Source: Calendula officinalis
Lineage: Eukaryota; Streptophyta; Magnoliopsida; Asterales; Asteraceae
Assembly (NCBI GenBank): GCA_963853835.1
Contig: OY970825.1
Coordinates: 26,970,835-27,034,834, forward strand
Direction of reading: 5' to 3'
Length of the DNA stretch: 64,000 bases
Shown in pieces: positions 50,028-60,515 of the stretch. Position numbers and translations under genes: made by a program. The notes under the pieces were generated by a model. The model worked only from the letters and a program-made list of their open reading frames with translations, was not told the origin of the DNA and did no database searches. The first letter of the stretch is position 1; the number at the start of each line of letters is the position of its first letter.

Positions 50028-50910
50028 TTAGTGATGATGATCTTGAACATAACGTAAACCACAATACTTGCAGACAGCTGGTTCACTCTTGTCCAGACAT
50101 ATGAATTCAATCGGATGACCAAGTGCAGGATCCGTATCTGCAATCGTCAAAAACAATCATATTATAAGGATTATATTCCAAAACACCTCCTCTAAATCTT
50201 AATGAGGGTGGAAAAAAGAGAACCTCCTTCACAAGCTGCAATCCTGCCCTCAACTTTAATGGGTGGAACTTCATTGATCAACTCCATTGGTGATTTCTTC
50301 GTTGGATCCTGTAATCACAATACAAGAGTGGTGATTTGATCCGGTTAAAGATGAATTGTACCAAAGAAGCACAATAAACATATCATTATATCACTCACAA
50401 ATGGCACATAAAAGTAGGCATTACTCTTCTAATACATCTGAATTATTGAAAGTGGGTTATGCTTATTTTAGGATGAAATTAGCCGTTTTTTAATAAGCAG
50501 ATCGGGATTGCTTATTCAGATTGATCATTTTGGTGATTACCACTAGGTGAAATAAGCTTTTGTTTCTTTCAGTAAGCTGGTTATATGCTTAAGTTTAACA
50601 GCTTAGGTTTTAATTGTTATTGCATCTATCCCCTAATTGTAAAATCTTCCCACATTTCAGACACATATAACCTAAACAAAATAGTTGAACAACTGTATAC
50701 ATAAACCTTAATCGATTGATCCAATTATAATAGACCAAGAAGAATAATTTTGTTAAAACTAATTACACTAACCGTCATCCATTTGGCTGTATGGGTGGTG
50801 GAGATTTCGCTGTTAACGAGACCGCTAAACGGTCTGAACGACGTTGAAGATGAGTTTTTTAGGGTTTTCAGGAACATGGAATACCCTCGTTTTGCTGCGA
50901 ACATCGCCAT
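50028..50910 (-). CDS. NDUFS6: Mitochondrial complex I 13-kDa subunit NDUFS6
   Basis: Three exons on the minus strand: 50910-50773, 50308-50224, 50137-50028; 110 residues, the same length I recall for the Arabidopsis protein. The first 40 residues are basic and Ser-rich, as in a mitochondrial import signal. The core reads PPIKVEGRIAACEG, HPIEFICLD and CKYCGLRYVQ. Probable zinc ligands are C72, H82, C97 and C100. The subunit belongs to the peripheral N-module arm of NADH:ubiquinone oxidoreductase and is needed for assembly. A Helitron end lies only about 220 bases upstream of the ATG. Confidence 0.94.
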
Positions 50911-51949
50911 TGAAATCAGTTGAGATGGAGGACTGTTTGATGGAGGTTTTTAGGGCTTCTTTCTCTCGTGTGTTTGTAGCATTTGATCTGACTCAAATAA
51001 AGTATGAAATGTTTTGTGAGTTTTACTCTTTCCCCCTTAAGTTTTTAAATGATTCAATTTAGTTCCTTTCAACTTTTCACACCCCATAGTAAATTAGTTG
51101 GATTATAAATCAGATCATGATTCATTTGTTACTAGCAGGGTACCCGCACGATGCAGCGACGGGTACCCAGGAACTATATTTTGTGCGGCGAACAAATGAT
51201 GTTCGGTTACACTTTTCTTCTAACGTGCTGTCGACAGTGCATGTGAAATCCATATATTTGGACTCTCCTAAAAAAAATTAAATTTCTTCACATATTCCAT
51301 GCTCGCAACAACAATGCAAACGAGTACAAATGGAATAAAAATGTCTGAATCCCTACACATGTCAAAAGAGTTTGATTGCTGATTGTGACTTAAAACTTAG
51401 AATTTATTTTATTTTGCTGCAACAAGTGCCAGATCTGGCACGGGTAAAATTCGAATGATTGACCCAAATTACAATTTGTCATTGCACCAACAGTCAACCT
51501 GTATCTGCATAGCCAATTCACAAGCAAGAATTTCAGGAGACAAATACAAAGCATAATGCATTAAACTCCAAGGTTTTTGCTGAATACCTAAATGGAGTCA
51601 AACTGGCAAAGTAGGTTTTTTAATTCAAATGGAAACGGATTGAAAGACACCAACGATGCATTCACAATGCATATATGATAAAATCTCATAAACTGATTTA
51701 TTTAAAGAAATAGTTAACTTTTGTAATAATATAACTTCTTAATTATATTTAACATATTAATTAACTATGACTCTACGAGAGAAAAAAAACATCAATAAAG
51801 ACCGATCCATTTCGCCCCGTATCAACTATCAAGATGCTACACGTTTATGCCAGAACTGGTAATTGTGCCTAAAAAATGTGGGGACTTGGTGTTAGTGTAC
51901 TCTTATTCTATGGGAAGTAAGAACACATTACATACTTGATATTAGCCAA

Positions 51950-52700
51950 GTCATTAATGAGTTGGACTCTAACATCTGAAGGCATCTTGATGCTAAAAAC
52001 AAAACTGAGTGTTAGTTTGTCCAGCAATGTGTTTTTACATAATTTTTTTGGCTTGAAATGTTGTGGAACATCACTAAAATATACTCATTTTGGCCCGAAA
52101 CAATTCTAAATAGAATCAAGTCCTTGAGCTAGATTCATAATGAAAACAGGTGATACTAAAAATAAAAGTTTCAAGGGTTTAACTTGAGATGTTGCAGTTG
52201 AGGATTATAAATCCGTTTTGCATACTCAACCAAGAGTTGACCGAGTACATCTATTATAAATTTATGTTATTGTGTGTTTGTGAGACCGAGGGGGGGGGTG
52301 GCAAGAGTCGAAAATGCCCTAATTGCAAATGTAATGGTGGATGGGAACCGAATTGGCTTATATGTTGCTAGAGTAATCCTGCAAGCAACAAAAACATAAC
52401 CACATAATATTAAGAAAAGTGAAATTTTTTTGGAGTGTGCATCAAATGCATACCTCCCCAATTGAAGCCAAAGTTTGTTCCAAACAGTTGATTGTTCACC
52501 ACATTGTAACCTACACCACCACATACGAATCACAATGGAATCATGCAACTGAAAAAAAATACACAGGGGGATTAGGAAACAAATACACATGGAAATCGTG
52601 CAACTGAAAAACGAAAGGAAGATGAATAGAAACATGTACCACATATGACACTGGTCGGACAAGAACAACGACCGTCGGAGACACTGTCTTCCGTGGCTGC
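51950..52700 (-). pseudogene. Exon-like captured fragments in the minus-strand Helitron
   Basis: Minus-strand segments with coding-like composition include one near 52010-51942 (IKMPSDVRVQLINDLANIK, acceptor tttttag, donor gtatgt) and one near 52520-52440 (YNVVNNQLFGTNFGFNWGG). Others near 52700-52640 and 52380-52300 are weaker. No joined frame is evident, and I do not recognise the donor gene. Confidence 0.3.
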
Positions 52701-53134
52701 AACGAAGTATAATTTAATATAGAAATCAAAAATCAAATTTGAGAAAAAAAAACTAACCTAGTTCTACACATAGAAAATTGAGGCAGAGGAAGAACAATCA
52801 AAATTTTTGGCAGAGAGAGAAACTAACATAGTCCCACAACTTCATCAGTACTTGAAGGAACCGAGGAGCACACATGAATTGAAAGAACCGATGAGTCAGG
52901 AATAGCAATCGACTACTTTATTTGAGGCTCTTTGGTTCTATCACTTTGCAATGGTGGGTTGGAGGAGGCGGGGATTCAAACCGGCGGGTGAAGGGACATG
53001 ACTAAATCGTTTGGGTAGGTGATAACGGATCGGGTAGAAGGGTGAATTCAATTGGTGGGCTGAAGCCCACTCAATTTGTAAAGAGGCGTATTGTTTGCGA
53101 TTTAATATATTTGTGTTTAGCTAGAATTTCGCAA

Positions 53135-53210
53135 ATGGTGTCTGGTGCAGTTGGTTTGTTTGTTGCATTTAAGCTGCAGGTTGCGTGTTCGAATCTCGGG
53201 TGAGGCAACT
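53135..53210 (+). other. tRNA-like Pol III promoter module inside the minus-strand Helitron
   Basis: Plus strand: ggtgcagttggttt (A-box, from 53144) and gtgttcgaatctcg (B-box, 53185-53198), at near tRNA spacing. It lies about 100-170 bases inside the Helitron 5' end and is antisense to the element, as in the other three. Confidence 0.6.
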
Positions 53211-53313
53211 CTTTTTTAGTAAAGATACCAAATTCTAAAAATGGAAATTATTTGGTTGAATTTTCAGTCTTCCAATTATAGAAAGGTCCTAAATGCTTTA
53301 TATATAGTAGAGA

Positions 53314-53697
53314 TATCACGAATTTGATCATAGTTGGATATATGACTCAAATCTATCCATTATAGGCCTAGCTAGCAGGTTATAATTTGACTTGCGCAAA
53401 CAATATAAAAAACTATTATTTTATAAATATATTTACATGAAATCATCAACTAGTTATATAATAAAAAAAAAGATTTAGTTAATTATCTATAGTAACATTT
53501 TATCTGTGAAATTAGTATTCATTTTCTGTACATAAATTATTTGTTTTTATAAAAGGAATTCATTTTGGTACCACATTTTTTTATGTCTACACTACAAAGT
53601 ACAAGTTTTATAGTTAATGTTACAACCACCTAAAGCAATAGTTGTGGTATAACCATTAAAAGTAGTGGTGCATTTATCACCACCCTTTTATAAATGA
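53314..53697. other. Spacer between two Helitrons
   Basis: AT-rich. A degraded minus-strand Helitron 3' end may lie at 53372 (ctagcaggttat ... cttgcgcaa). No gene. Confidence 0.35.
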
Positions 53698-54136
53698 CTA
53701 GGATAAAACCCGCGCGATGTGTGGGGTTATCACTGAAATGGTCGTGTGTTGACTTGTTGACCTTTTCTCTCTAGGGCGATTTTGGATTAGAAAGTTGTTC
53801 TTCCAATTTCTTCCCTATTTCGCAATCGATCTCCTAGTTTTCTCTTATATTATCGTGGCTGTTTTCAGTCTATTGCTGGATTATTGCGTGTGTATTATAT
53901 ACGCACAAAGTTTCTGGATTGGAATCAGATTGATGAACCCTATAGTTTGAAAACCCTACGTTCGCAAATTTCTAAAAACCCTACGTTTCGATTTCAAGAT
54001 CTGTTCAAGTCTAATTCGCATAGAACCCTACGTTCGATCTCAAGATCTGTAGAAGGCTATCCCGTAAGAACCCTACGTCAAATTATTTACGTTCGATCTT
54101 GTTGAAGTTTTTTGTTGAAGATCGGATAGGAATTCA

Positions 54137-55822
54137 ATGGCTGGTGATACACATGATACGGGGCAAAGACACTCTAACATTGCGGCTAAACTGAAAAGCA
54201 TAAATTGTAAGATTATTGGAAAAAGTGGGAAGGTTATTCATCCCCGCAATCCAGTGTGTGGTCAACCGGTGAGTCTTGTGAGTAACTCAGACGTAATTCC
54301 AATGCAAACTGGTTCTGATCCAGTTTCTACCCCAACACTAGATGTTACTCCTGCTATTATCGATACACCCGTAATTGAATCCCAATCTGATATTGCCTCT
54401 AAAGAACCACAACCAGCTAACATGGCTAATAAAACTCAGGCCAAACCATCGTATGCAGCAATCATAAACAAGACAAATGCCTTACCAGAGGTGAATTTTC
54501 GTAAGCTTGAATCTGCTAAATCAAATGATGATGTTGATGTTATGATCCCAATTGACTCTGTGAAGGAAGTTGCAAGCCGGTTCTCAAACACCCTGTATGG
54601 TTACTTTTTAGGGAAAAGGATTGCCTTCCCGATTGTGGAGTATTATGTCAAGAATGTATGGTCTAAATTTGGACTTAACCGTGTGATGATGAACGCAAAA
54701 GGGTTTTTCTTCTTTAAATTTGACTCTCACAAAGGGTTGGAAGATGTTCTGGAAAACGGCCCTTGGATGATTAGGAATAACCCCATTATTCTAAAAGAAT
54801 GGACTCCAAACACTACCTTAACAAAGGAAGACCTCACTAAAGTACCGATCTGGGTAAAATTCCACGATGTTCCTATTGCGGCTTTTACAGCTGATGGACT
54901 TAGTATGATTGCATCAAAGATTGGCACTCCAAAAATGTTGGATGCTTACACTAGTACTATTTGCTCGGAATCCTGGGGTAGAAGCAACTTTGCTAGAGCT
55001 CTTATTGAAATAAATTCTGCAGATGAACTTAGATCCACGCTACTAGTGGCTATCCCGTCCCTTGAAGGATCTGATTACTCCAAAGAAGTGATTACTCTTG
55101 AATATGAATGGAAACCTCCGAGGTGTTCTATATGCAAAATTTTTGGTCATACTAGTGATTGTTGCCCTAAAAACATTAAACCCAAAGAGAAGGAAGTTGA
55201 ACAAGATAATGAAGGGTACCAGGTCGTGGGAAACAAAAACCGTAGAGTTCTCACTAAACCTCGATCAAATTTTCAGTATAGACCAAAAGGGAGTATGAGC
55301 AAGGATTCTGAAATGGTGGGAGGCTCTAAAATCCCGCATACAAACAGTAATAGTGTCGATAATGGTAAACATTATGTTACACCTATTGTTTGTGAAAATG
55401 TCCATAAGAAAAGAGATAATGGGACTGAATGTGTGACCAGTATTAGTGTAGATCATGCTACACCTATTGATCGCAATAAGGCCCCGGATAATATCTTTTT
55501 TGATCATGGAAAGGCTGCCAGTAATAGTGTAAATGGTAAGGATAAACACCATGTTACACCTATTGACAGCCAACAAAATAATGAAAACAGTAATAGTATA
55601 GGTGGTGTTGGGAAGCCTCAACATCAGGCTAAACCTACTGTTCTTCATAAGACGAATACATTTGCAAATATTCCCACCTCAAACGGGTTCGATTCGTTAA
55701 GTGACCAGGAGGATGATGAAGATGAAGTGGCAGGCAAGACAAACGACACGTCAAGGTTCTTGGCGGGAACTTCTAAAAACAAGGGGGCAAGCACTCCCTA
55801 TACACAGGTTCTTAATGTTTAG
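54137..55822 (+). CDS. LINE ORF1, nucleic-acid-binding protein
   Basis: 561 residues, uninterrupted. A DUF4283-type domain spans about residues 130-300 (FPIVEYYVKNVWSKFGL, GFFFFKFDSHKGLEDVL, GPWMIRNNPIILKEW). A CCHC zinc knuckle follows (CSICKIFGHTSDCC), then a long polar, His/Asn-rich tail. In plant L1 elements ORF1 coats the element RNA. Its stop (TAG 55820) overlaps the ORF2 start (ATG 55815) in the string atgtttag, which suggests coupled translation. Confidence 0.85.
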   Translation: MAGDTHDTGQRHSNIAAKLKSINCKIIGKSGKVIHPRNPVCGQPVSLVSNSDVIPMQTGSDPVSTPTLDVTPAIIDTPVIESQSDIASKEPQPANMANKTQAKPSYAAIINKTNALPEVNFRKLESAKSNDDVDVMIPIDSVKEVASRFSNTLYGYFLGKRIAFPIVEYYVKNVWSKFGLNRVMMNAKGFFFFKFDSHKGLEDVLENGPWMIRNNPIILKEWTPNTTLTKEDLTKVPIWVKFHDVPIAAFTADGLSMIASKIGTPKMLDAYTSTICSESWGRSNFARALIEINSADELRSTLLVAIPSLEGSDYSKEVITLEYEWKPPRCSICKIFGHTSDCCPKNIKPKEKEVEQDNEGYQVVGNKNRRVLTKPRSNFQYRPKGSMSKDSEMVGGSKIPHTNSNSVDNGKHYVTPIVCENVHKKRDNGTECVTSISVDHATPIDRNKAPDNIFFDHGKAASNSVNGKDKHHVTPIDSQQNNENSNSIGGVGKPQHQAKPTVLHKTNTFANIPTSNGFDSLSDQEDDEDEVAGKTNDTSRFLAGTSKNKGASTPYTQVLNV

Positions 55823-58800
55823 TCTTGCTTCCTGGAATATCAGGGGTTTGAACCAGTCCCCTAAACAAGAAGAGGTTCGTAAAATAGTTATAGATAATAA
55901 ACTTAGTATTTGTGCAATTCTGGAATCTCATGTGAATGTTGCGGATGTTTATGATGTATGTAAGAAAGTGTGTGCTAGTTGGAATTGGACCTCAAATGGT
56001 CATTTGTGTGATAAAGGAACCCGTATAATCCTTGGATGGGATTAGAGAATGCTAGATGTTATGACCCTAGCTCAAACAAATCAGGTTATTCATGTCCAAG
56101 TAGTTACTAAAGCTGATAGAAAGTCTTTCTTTTGTTCCTTTGTGTACGCTGCTACTTCGAACATTGACAGAAGAATCTTATGGCGAAATCTGGTGGGGTA
56201 TAGCCAGCTCATGTCGAATAAACCATGGGCTATTCTTGGTGATTTTAATGCAGCCCTGAAATTAGAAGACCACTCATGTGGTGGGTATCAACCTCATATC
56301 GCTATGCGGGAATTCCAAGAATGTGTAAATGATTTAGCTGTTATGGATATAAATACTACGGGTCTTCACTTTACTTGGAACCAGAAACCGCAAGGATCTG
56401 ATGGTATTTTAAAGAAAATCGATAGAATTATGGGGAATCAAGACTTCATTGATGCCTTCCCGGACTCTATTGCCATTTTCGAACCATATCGTATATCTGA
56501 TCACACCCCTTGTATATTGAAAATTCCGAATGTTATGAAGTTTAAACCCAAGCCGTTTAAATTTTTTAATTTTCTAGCAGACAAACCTGATTTCCCCAAT
56601 ATAGTAGCTGCTGCTTGGTCGGAGACAGTCACGGGTTGTGCTATGTATCGTCTGGTAAAACATCTTAAAGCTGCAAAACCTCTTTTGTGAAAGCTCTTAA
56701 AGGATCAAGGTAATCTTCATTCTAGAGTGAATTCACTTCGGGTCGAGCTGGATGAAATACAATCTGCTCTAGACAAGAATCCCCAATGTCCCGAGCTTCG
56801 TGAAGAAGAAGGCCATTATCTTAATGCTTATAAGGCTGCAGTTTTAGATGAGGAAAGGTTCCTTAAACAAAAGTCTAAAATTGAATGGCTAAGAGTTGGG
56901 GACTCCAATTCGGCTTATTTTCATAATGTGGTCAAGAGCAAATGCCATAGGAACCGTATAGATGCCATTTTTGAGGGTAATACTATGCATGAGGGTAATG
57001 CAATCGCTCCAGTTTTTGTTAAGCACTACCAAAATTTCCTTGGAATTGCAAGCCAGGTAACTCCCCTTGATACTCATGAGTTATTTCAGAACACTATTGC
57101 TCCTCATAAGGCTGAGCTTATGGTTCGTGATGTAACTGATTCTGAAATCAAGAATTCTCTCTTCTCTATTGGCAATGATAAAGCCCCTGGTCCTGATGGA
57201 TTTACATATGCTTTCTTTAAAAAATCTTGGGGCATTATTGGTGAGGAAGTGTGTTGTGCGGTTCGGGAATTTTTTTCAAATGGCAAGTTACTGAAAGAAA
57301 CCAACCACACTATTTTGGCAATGATCCCAAAGATCCCTACGCCATCAAAGACAACTGATTTCCGTCCTATATCATGCTGCAATGTGATCTACAAGTGTAT
57401 CAGCAAAATAATTACAAATCGTATCACTGATGTTCTTGGTGACATTGTGGGAGTTAATCAATCAGCGTTCATTCCGGGTAGACGAATTACAGATAATATT
57501 CTTCTAACTCAAGAATTAATGCACAATTATCATAGGCAATCGGGTCCTCCCAGATGTGCGTTTAAAATTGATATTCAGAAAGCGTATGATACTGTTGATT
57601 GGGAGTTCCTACACACCACTTTACTTGGTTTTGGCTTTCCTCATAAAATGGTCATGTGGATTCTAGAATGTGTTACTTCTCATTCTTTCTCCATTTGTAT
57701 AAACGGCGAGGTCCATGGCTGGTTTCGGGGTAAAAGAGGTTTGAGACAGGGTGACCCAATGTCTCCATACCTTTTTACCCTGGTTATGGAGGTGCTATCT
57801 CTTATTTTAAAACGCAGAGTTACATCTAGCGAGGATTTTCAATATCACAAAGGCTGTGATAAACAGAAAATTGTGAACTTATGTTTTGCCGATGATCTTT
57901 TTCTCTTTGCGCGAGGTAACCTGAGTTCTGCTACGCTGATTCTGGATGCTTTGAACGAGTTTAAAGAAGTATCGGGGCTTGTCCCCAGCATTCCTAAAAG
58001 AACGTTGTTTTTTTTTGCAACGTCCCGGCCAACACTCGTGATGCAATTCTTCTCTTAATGCCGTTTGAGGAAGGAAGTCTTCCTGTTAAATACCTTGGAG
58101 TGCCTCTGATATCTTCTAGATTATTATTCAGGGATTGTAAAGTCTTGATAGAAAAGATGCAGAATCGCATAAATGATTGGAAGAATAAATTCCTTTCTTT
58201 TGCGGGTCGGCTCCAACTTATTATTTCAGTTCTTTCCAATTTACATATCTATTGGGCGTCGGTTTTTACTCTCCCAACCGTATCACTCATGAGCTTGAAC
58301 AATTAATGCGGGGTTTTCTGTGGTGTCAAGGAGAAATGAAGAAGGGTAAAGCCAAAGTCTCTTGGGAGATAGTTTGCAAACCAAAATCTGAAGGGGGTCT
58401 CGGTATACGCCGAATCAGAGATTATAATGCTGCCCTTATGGCATACCATATCTGGAGTATAGTGTCAAATAAGGAGTCGTTATGGGTGCAATGGATTCAT
58501 TCTTATAAATTGCGGGGTAGAAGTTTTTGGGATACCCCTAGCACGGGTTCTATGAGATGGTCTTAGAGGAAGTTGCTTCAATTAAGAAACACAGTTAGAC
58601 CTTATATATGGCATACGATACGTGACGGAAAATCTACTTCCATTTGGTTTGACAATTGGAGCTTGGCTAGTCCTCTGTTTCAATTCCTTACCCATAGGGA
58701 TATTACTAGAGCAGGGTTTTCCTCCATTGATGTGGTGTCGGACCTGATTACTGATAATAATTGGATTTGGCCAATAGACTGGTATACTAGGTTCCCGGAA

Positions 58801-59472
58801 TTGACTAGTATCCCGGTACCCCATACTATTTCAGATCGAAAGGACTGTGTAGTGTGGTTAGACTTAAATGGGTCTTCTCGGGCTTTCTCGGTCTATCTAG
58901 CTTGGAATTCTATTAGATCAAGGGTGGTTGAGGTACCTTGGCACCCTGTTGTATGGTTTTCCCATTGTATCCCTCGACATGCCTTTCATATGTGGCTTGT
59001 TATGAACAAACGCTTAAAAACTCAAGATATGTTGAATCAATGGGATGTGCACAATGATACGGATATTGCTTCTTTGCGGTGCCCTCTATGTGGTCTTATA
59101 CCAGATTCTCACACTCATTTATTTTTTGATTGCACTTATTCTTCGCAGGTCTGGGTTAAAATCAGAGGGTTTGGGGGGATGGATATGATTGCTCCTAGAA
59201 TTGCTGATATTATTGATTACCTTATTCCAATATCCAAAGGAAGGTCAGCAAAAAGCATTATTTGTCGTATTTTGATTGGAGCTGCTACATATATTATTTG
59301 GTTAGAGAGAAATGCTAGATTGTTCAGAAAGAAATCCAAGACTCATATGAAGTTGTCTGATGAGATTATTGTCACTGTCCGGTTAAAGCTAATGACGTTA
59401 AAGTTTAAGAAAAAGACGGTTGATGTGCAACGGCTTCTAGATATATGGAAGATCCCAGTTTCGGTGGGTTAG
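55815..59472 (+). pseudogene. LINE ORF2, broken endonuclease and reverse transcriptase
   Basis: Order: an AP-type endonuclease (SLASWNIRGLN, GDFNA, SDHTPC), a reverse transcriptase (KAPGPDGFTYAFFKKSW, SAFIPGRRITDNI, RGLRQGDPMSPYLF, FADDLFLF), and a C-terminal zinc-binding domain (CPLCGLIPDSHTHLFFDC). Breaks: TAG at 56046, TGA at 56688, a frameshift in the T run near 58008, a second frameshift near 58270, and TAG at 58564. No RNase H domain is seen. The damage is light enough to suggest a fairly recent death. Confidence 0.88.
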
Positions 59473-60053
59473 CTATATGTTTATGTTATAGTCTTTTTGT
59501 TCTGGACTAGTTTTTGCGTTTTTGCTGGTAGTTGTTAGTGCTAGTTTTGGTCTCGGCTGTCTTTATGGCATGTCATAAACCCTGTCTTGTTGTGTCAAGC
59601 TTCTGCTTGAGGTCAATGTGACATTCTGTCACATTCCTATGTAGTTCTTTTTCTGTGATTAATATATTTAGCCAGGGTAACCCCTTTACCCAAAAAAAAA
59701 ACCCGCGCGATGCGGCGGGCTGCGAAATATATAAACCTGGCGATTAAAAGTCCGTTGATTACATATTTTTATAACAAATACAATACATAATCATAAACTG
59801 TGTATACAAATAGAGGTAAAAAACAAGAATTAGCATTGTCGTTGATATGTTGTTTGGTTACATGTTTTGATATATAGTAGGGTACCCGCGCAAATGAGGC
59901 GGCGGGTACACTGATACATCTATTCCGCGACGATGTTGATGGTGTTCGTGTACATGTTTTTGTATAACGATTATTATACAAATGACTGATAGTTGGGAAT
60001 GAAATATGTATAAAACTACATTGAAAACTTATCGGCGTTTAAAATTTGTTAAA

Positions 60054-60355
60054 TTACATGTTTTGAAAAAAAAAAACCATACATTGGGAAGAATTATCAC
60101 GTATATTATCCATCATGTAAGACCTCTTGATACACCACATTTGATGTGTAAACGCGTCAACATTAAATTGTTTTGCTGGAGTTACCAATACTTTTGTCGT
60201 CTGTCGTAAAATTCCTCTTGACAAGGCAACGTAAAGTTGCCCATGCGAGAACACTGATTCCGGAAGATAAACGCTGACGTTTGGAATTGTTTGTCCCTGG
60301 GCTTTGTTTGAAAAAACTATTGTGAAGCATGACAACATGATCGTGAGTCACAAAT
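60054..60355 (-). pseudogene. C-terminal fragment of Helitron RepHel helicase
   Basis: The minus strand encodes NKAQGQTIPNVSVYLPES and FSHGQLYVALSRG, the hallmark final motifs of the Pif1-like helicase of Helitron RepHel proteins, followed by a divergent tail. The N-terminal Rep domain and the earlier helicase motifs are absent. A frameshift just upstream (the HNSFFKQ frame) shows decay. Confidence 0.85.
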
Positions 60356-60515
60356 TTCTAATTTAAATACAAATAAAATAGATTGTAATTTTGAAGGGTT
60401 GTTGAGTGTACAACATGAGAAATAGAGAGGGCTTTTTGCAATTAAAACCAATATACTCTTCAAAACCCTCCCTCCGGCTCCGGTCACCAATCACAAACAG
60501 AACTCGCCAGCGGCA
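60356..60515 (+). promoter_or_regulatory. SMG9 promoter and leader
   Basis: Only about 160 bases separate the RepHel fragment from ATG 60516. A run of aaaaccctccctccggctcc precedes the start. The core promoter must therefore lie close to, or inside, transposon sequence. Confidence 0.4.

Larger units (their letters stand above)
51132..53313 (-). mobile_element. Complete non-autonomous Helitron upstream of NDUFS6
   Basis: 2182 bp. On the minus strand the 5' end TCTCTACTATATATAAAGC follows host A (T at 53314). The 3' end is a hairpin region of gggtacccgtcgctgcatcg type with CTAG at 51135-51132 before host T (A at 51131). It encodes no Rep or helicase. It carries a tRNA-like module and exon-like fragments. 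A perfect 16-bp palindrome gtgccagatctggcac lies at 51426-51441. Confidence 0.87.
53720..59697 (+). mobile_element. L1-type LINE, full length but inactive
   Basis: About 5.98 kb with a 15-bp target duplication aaaacccgcgcgatg (53705-53719 and 59698-59712) and a short poly-A tail (from 59692). There is a 5' untranslated region of about 417 bases, an intact ORF1, and an ORF2 with three premature stops and two frameshifts. Insertion hit the 3' terminal hairpin of a Helitron. Confidence 0.92.
53698..60355 (-). mobile_element. Helitron remnant with RepHel tail, split by a LINE
   Basis: The minus-strand 3' end has CTAG at 53701-53698 and a hairpin core cccgc/gcggg that is complete only when 53705-53719 is joined to 59713 onward. 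The tail continues through 59713-60053, passes a second hairpin (ggtacccgcgcaaatgaggc and following bases, from 59881) and reaches a helicase fragment at 60054-60355. The 5' part is missing before SMG9. The LINE makes up 53720-59697. Confidence 0.65.

Noticed and set aside
53884..54105. 73-codon frame before LINE ORF1
   Set aside because: It lies in the LINE 5' untranslated region, made of repeated ccctacg words; no domain.
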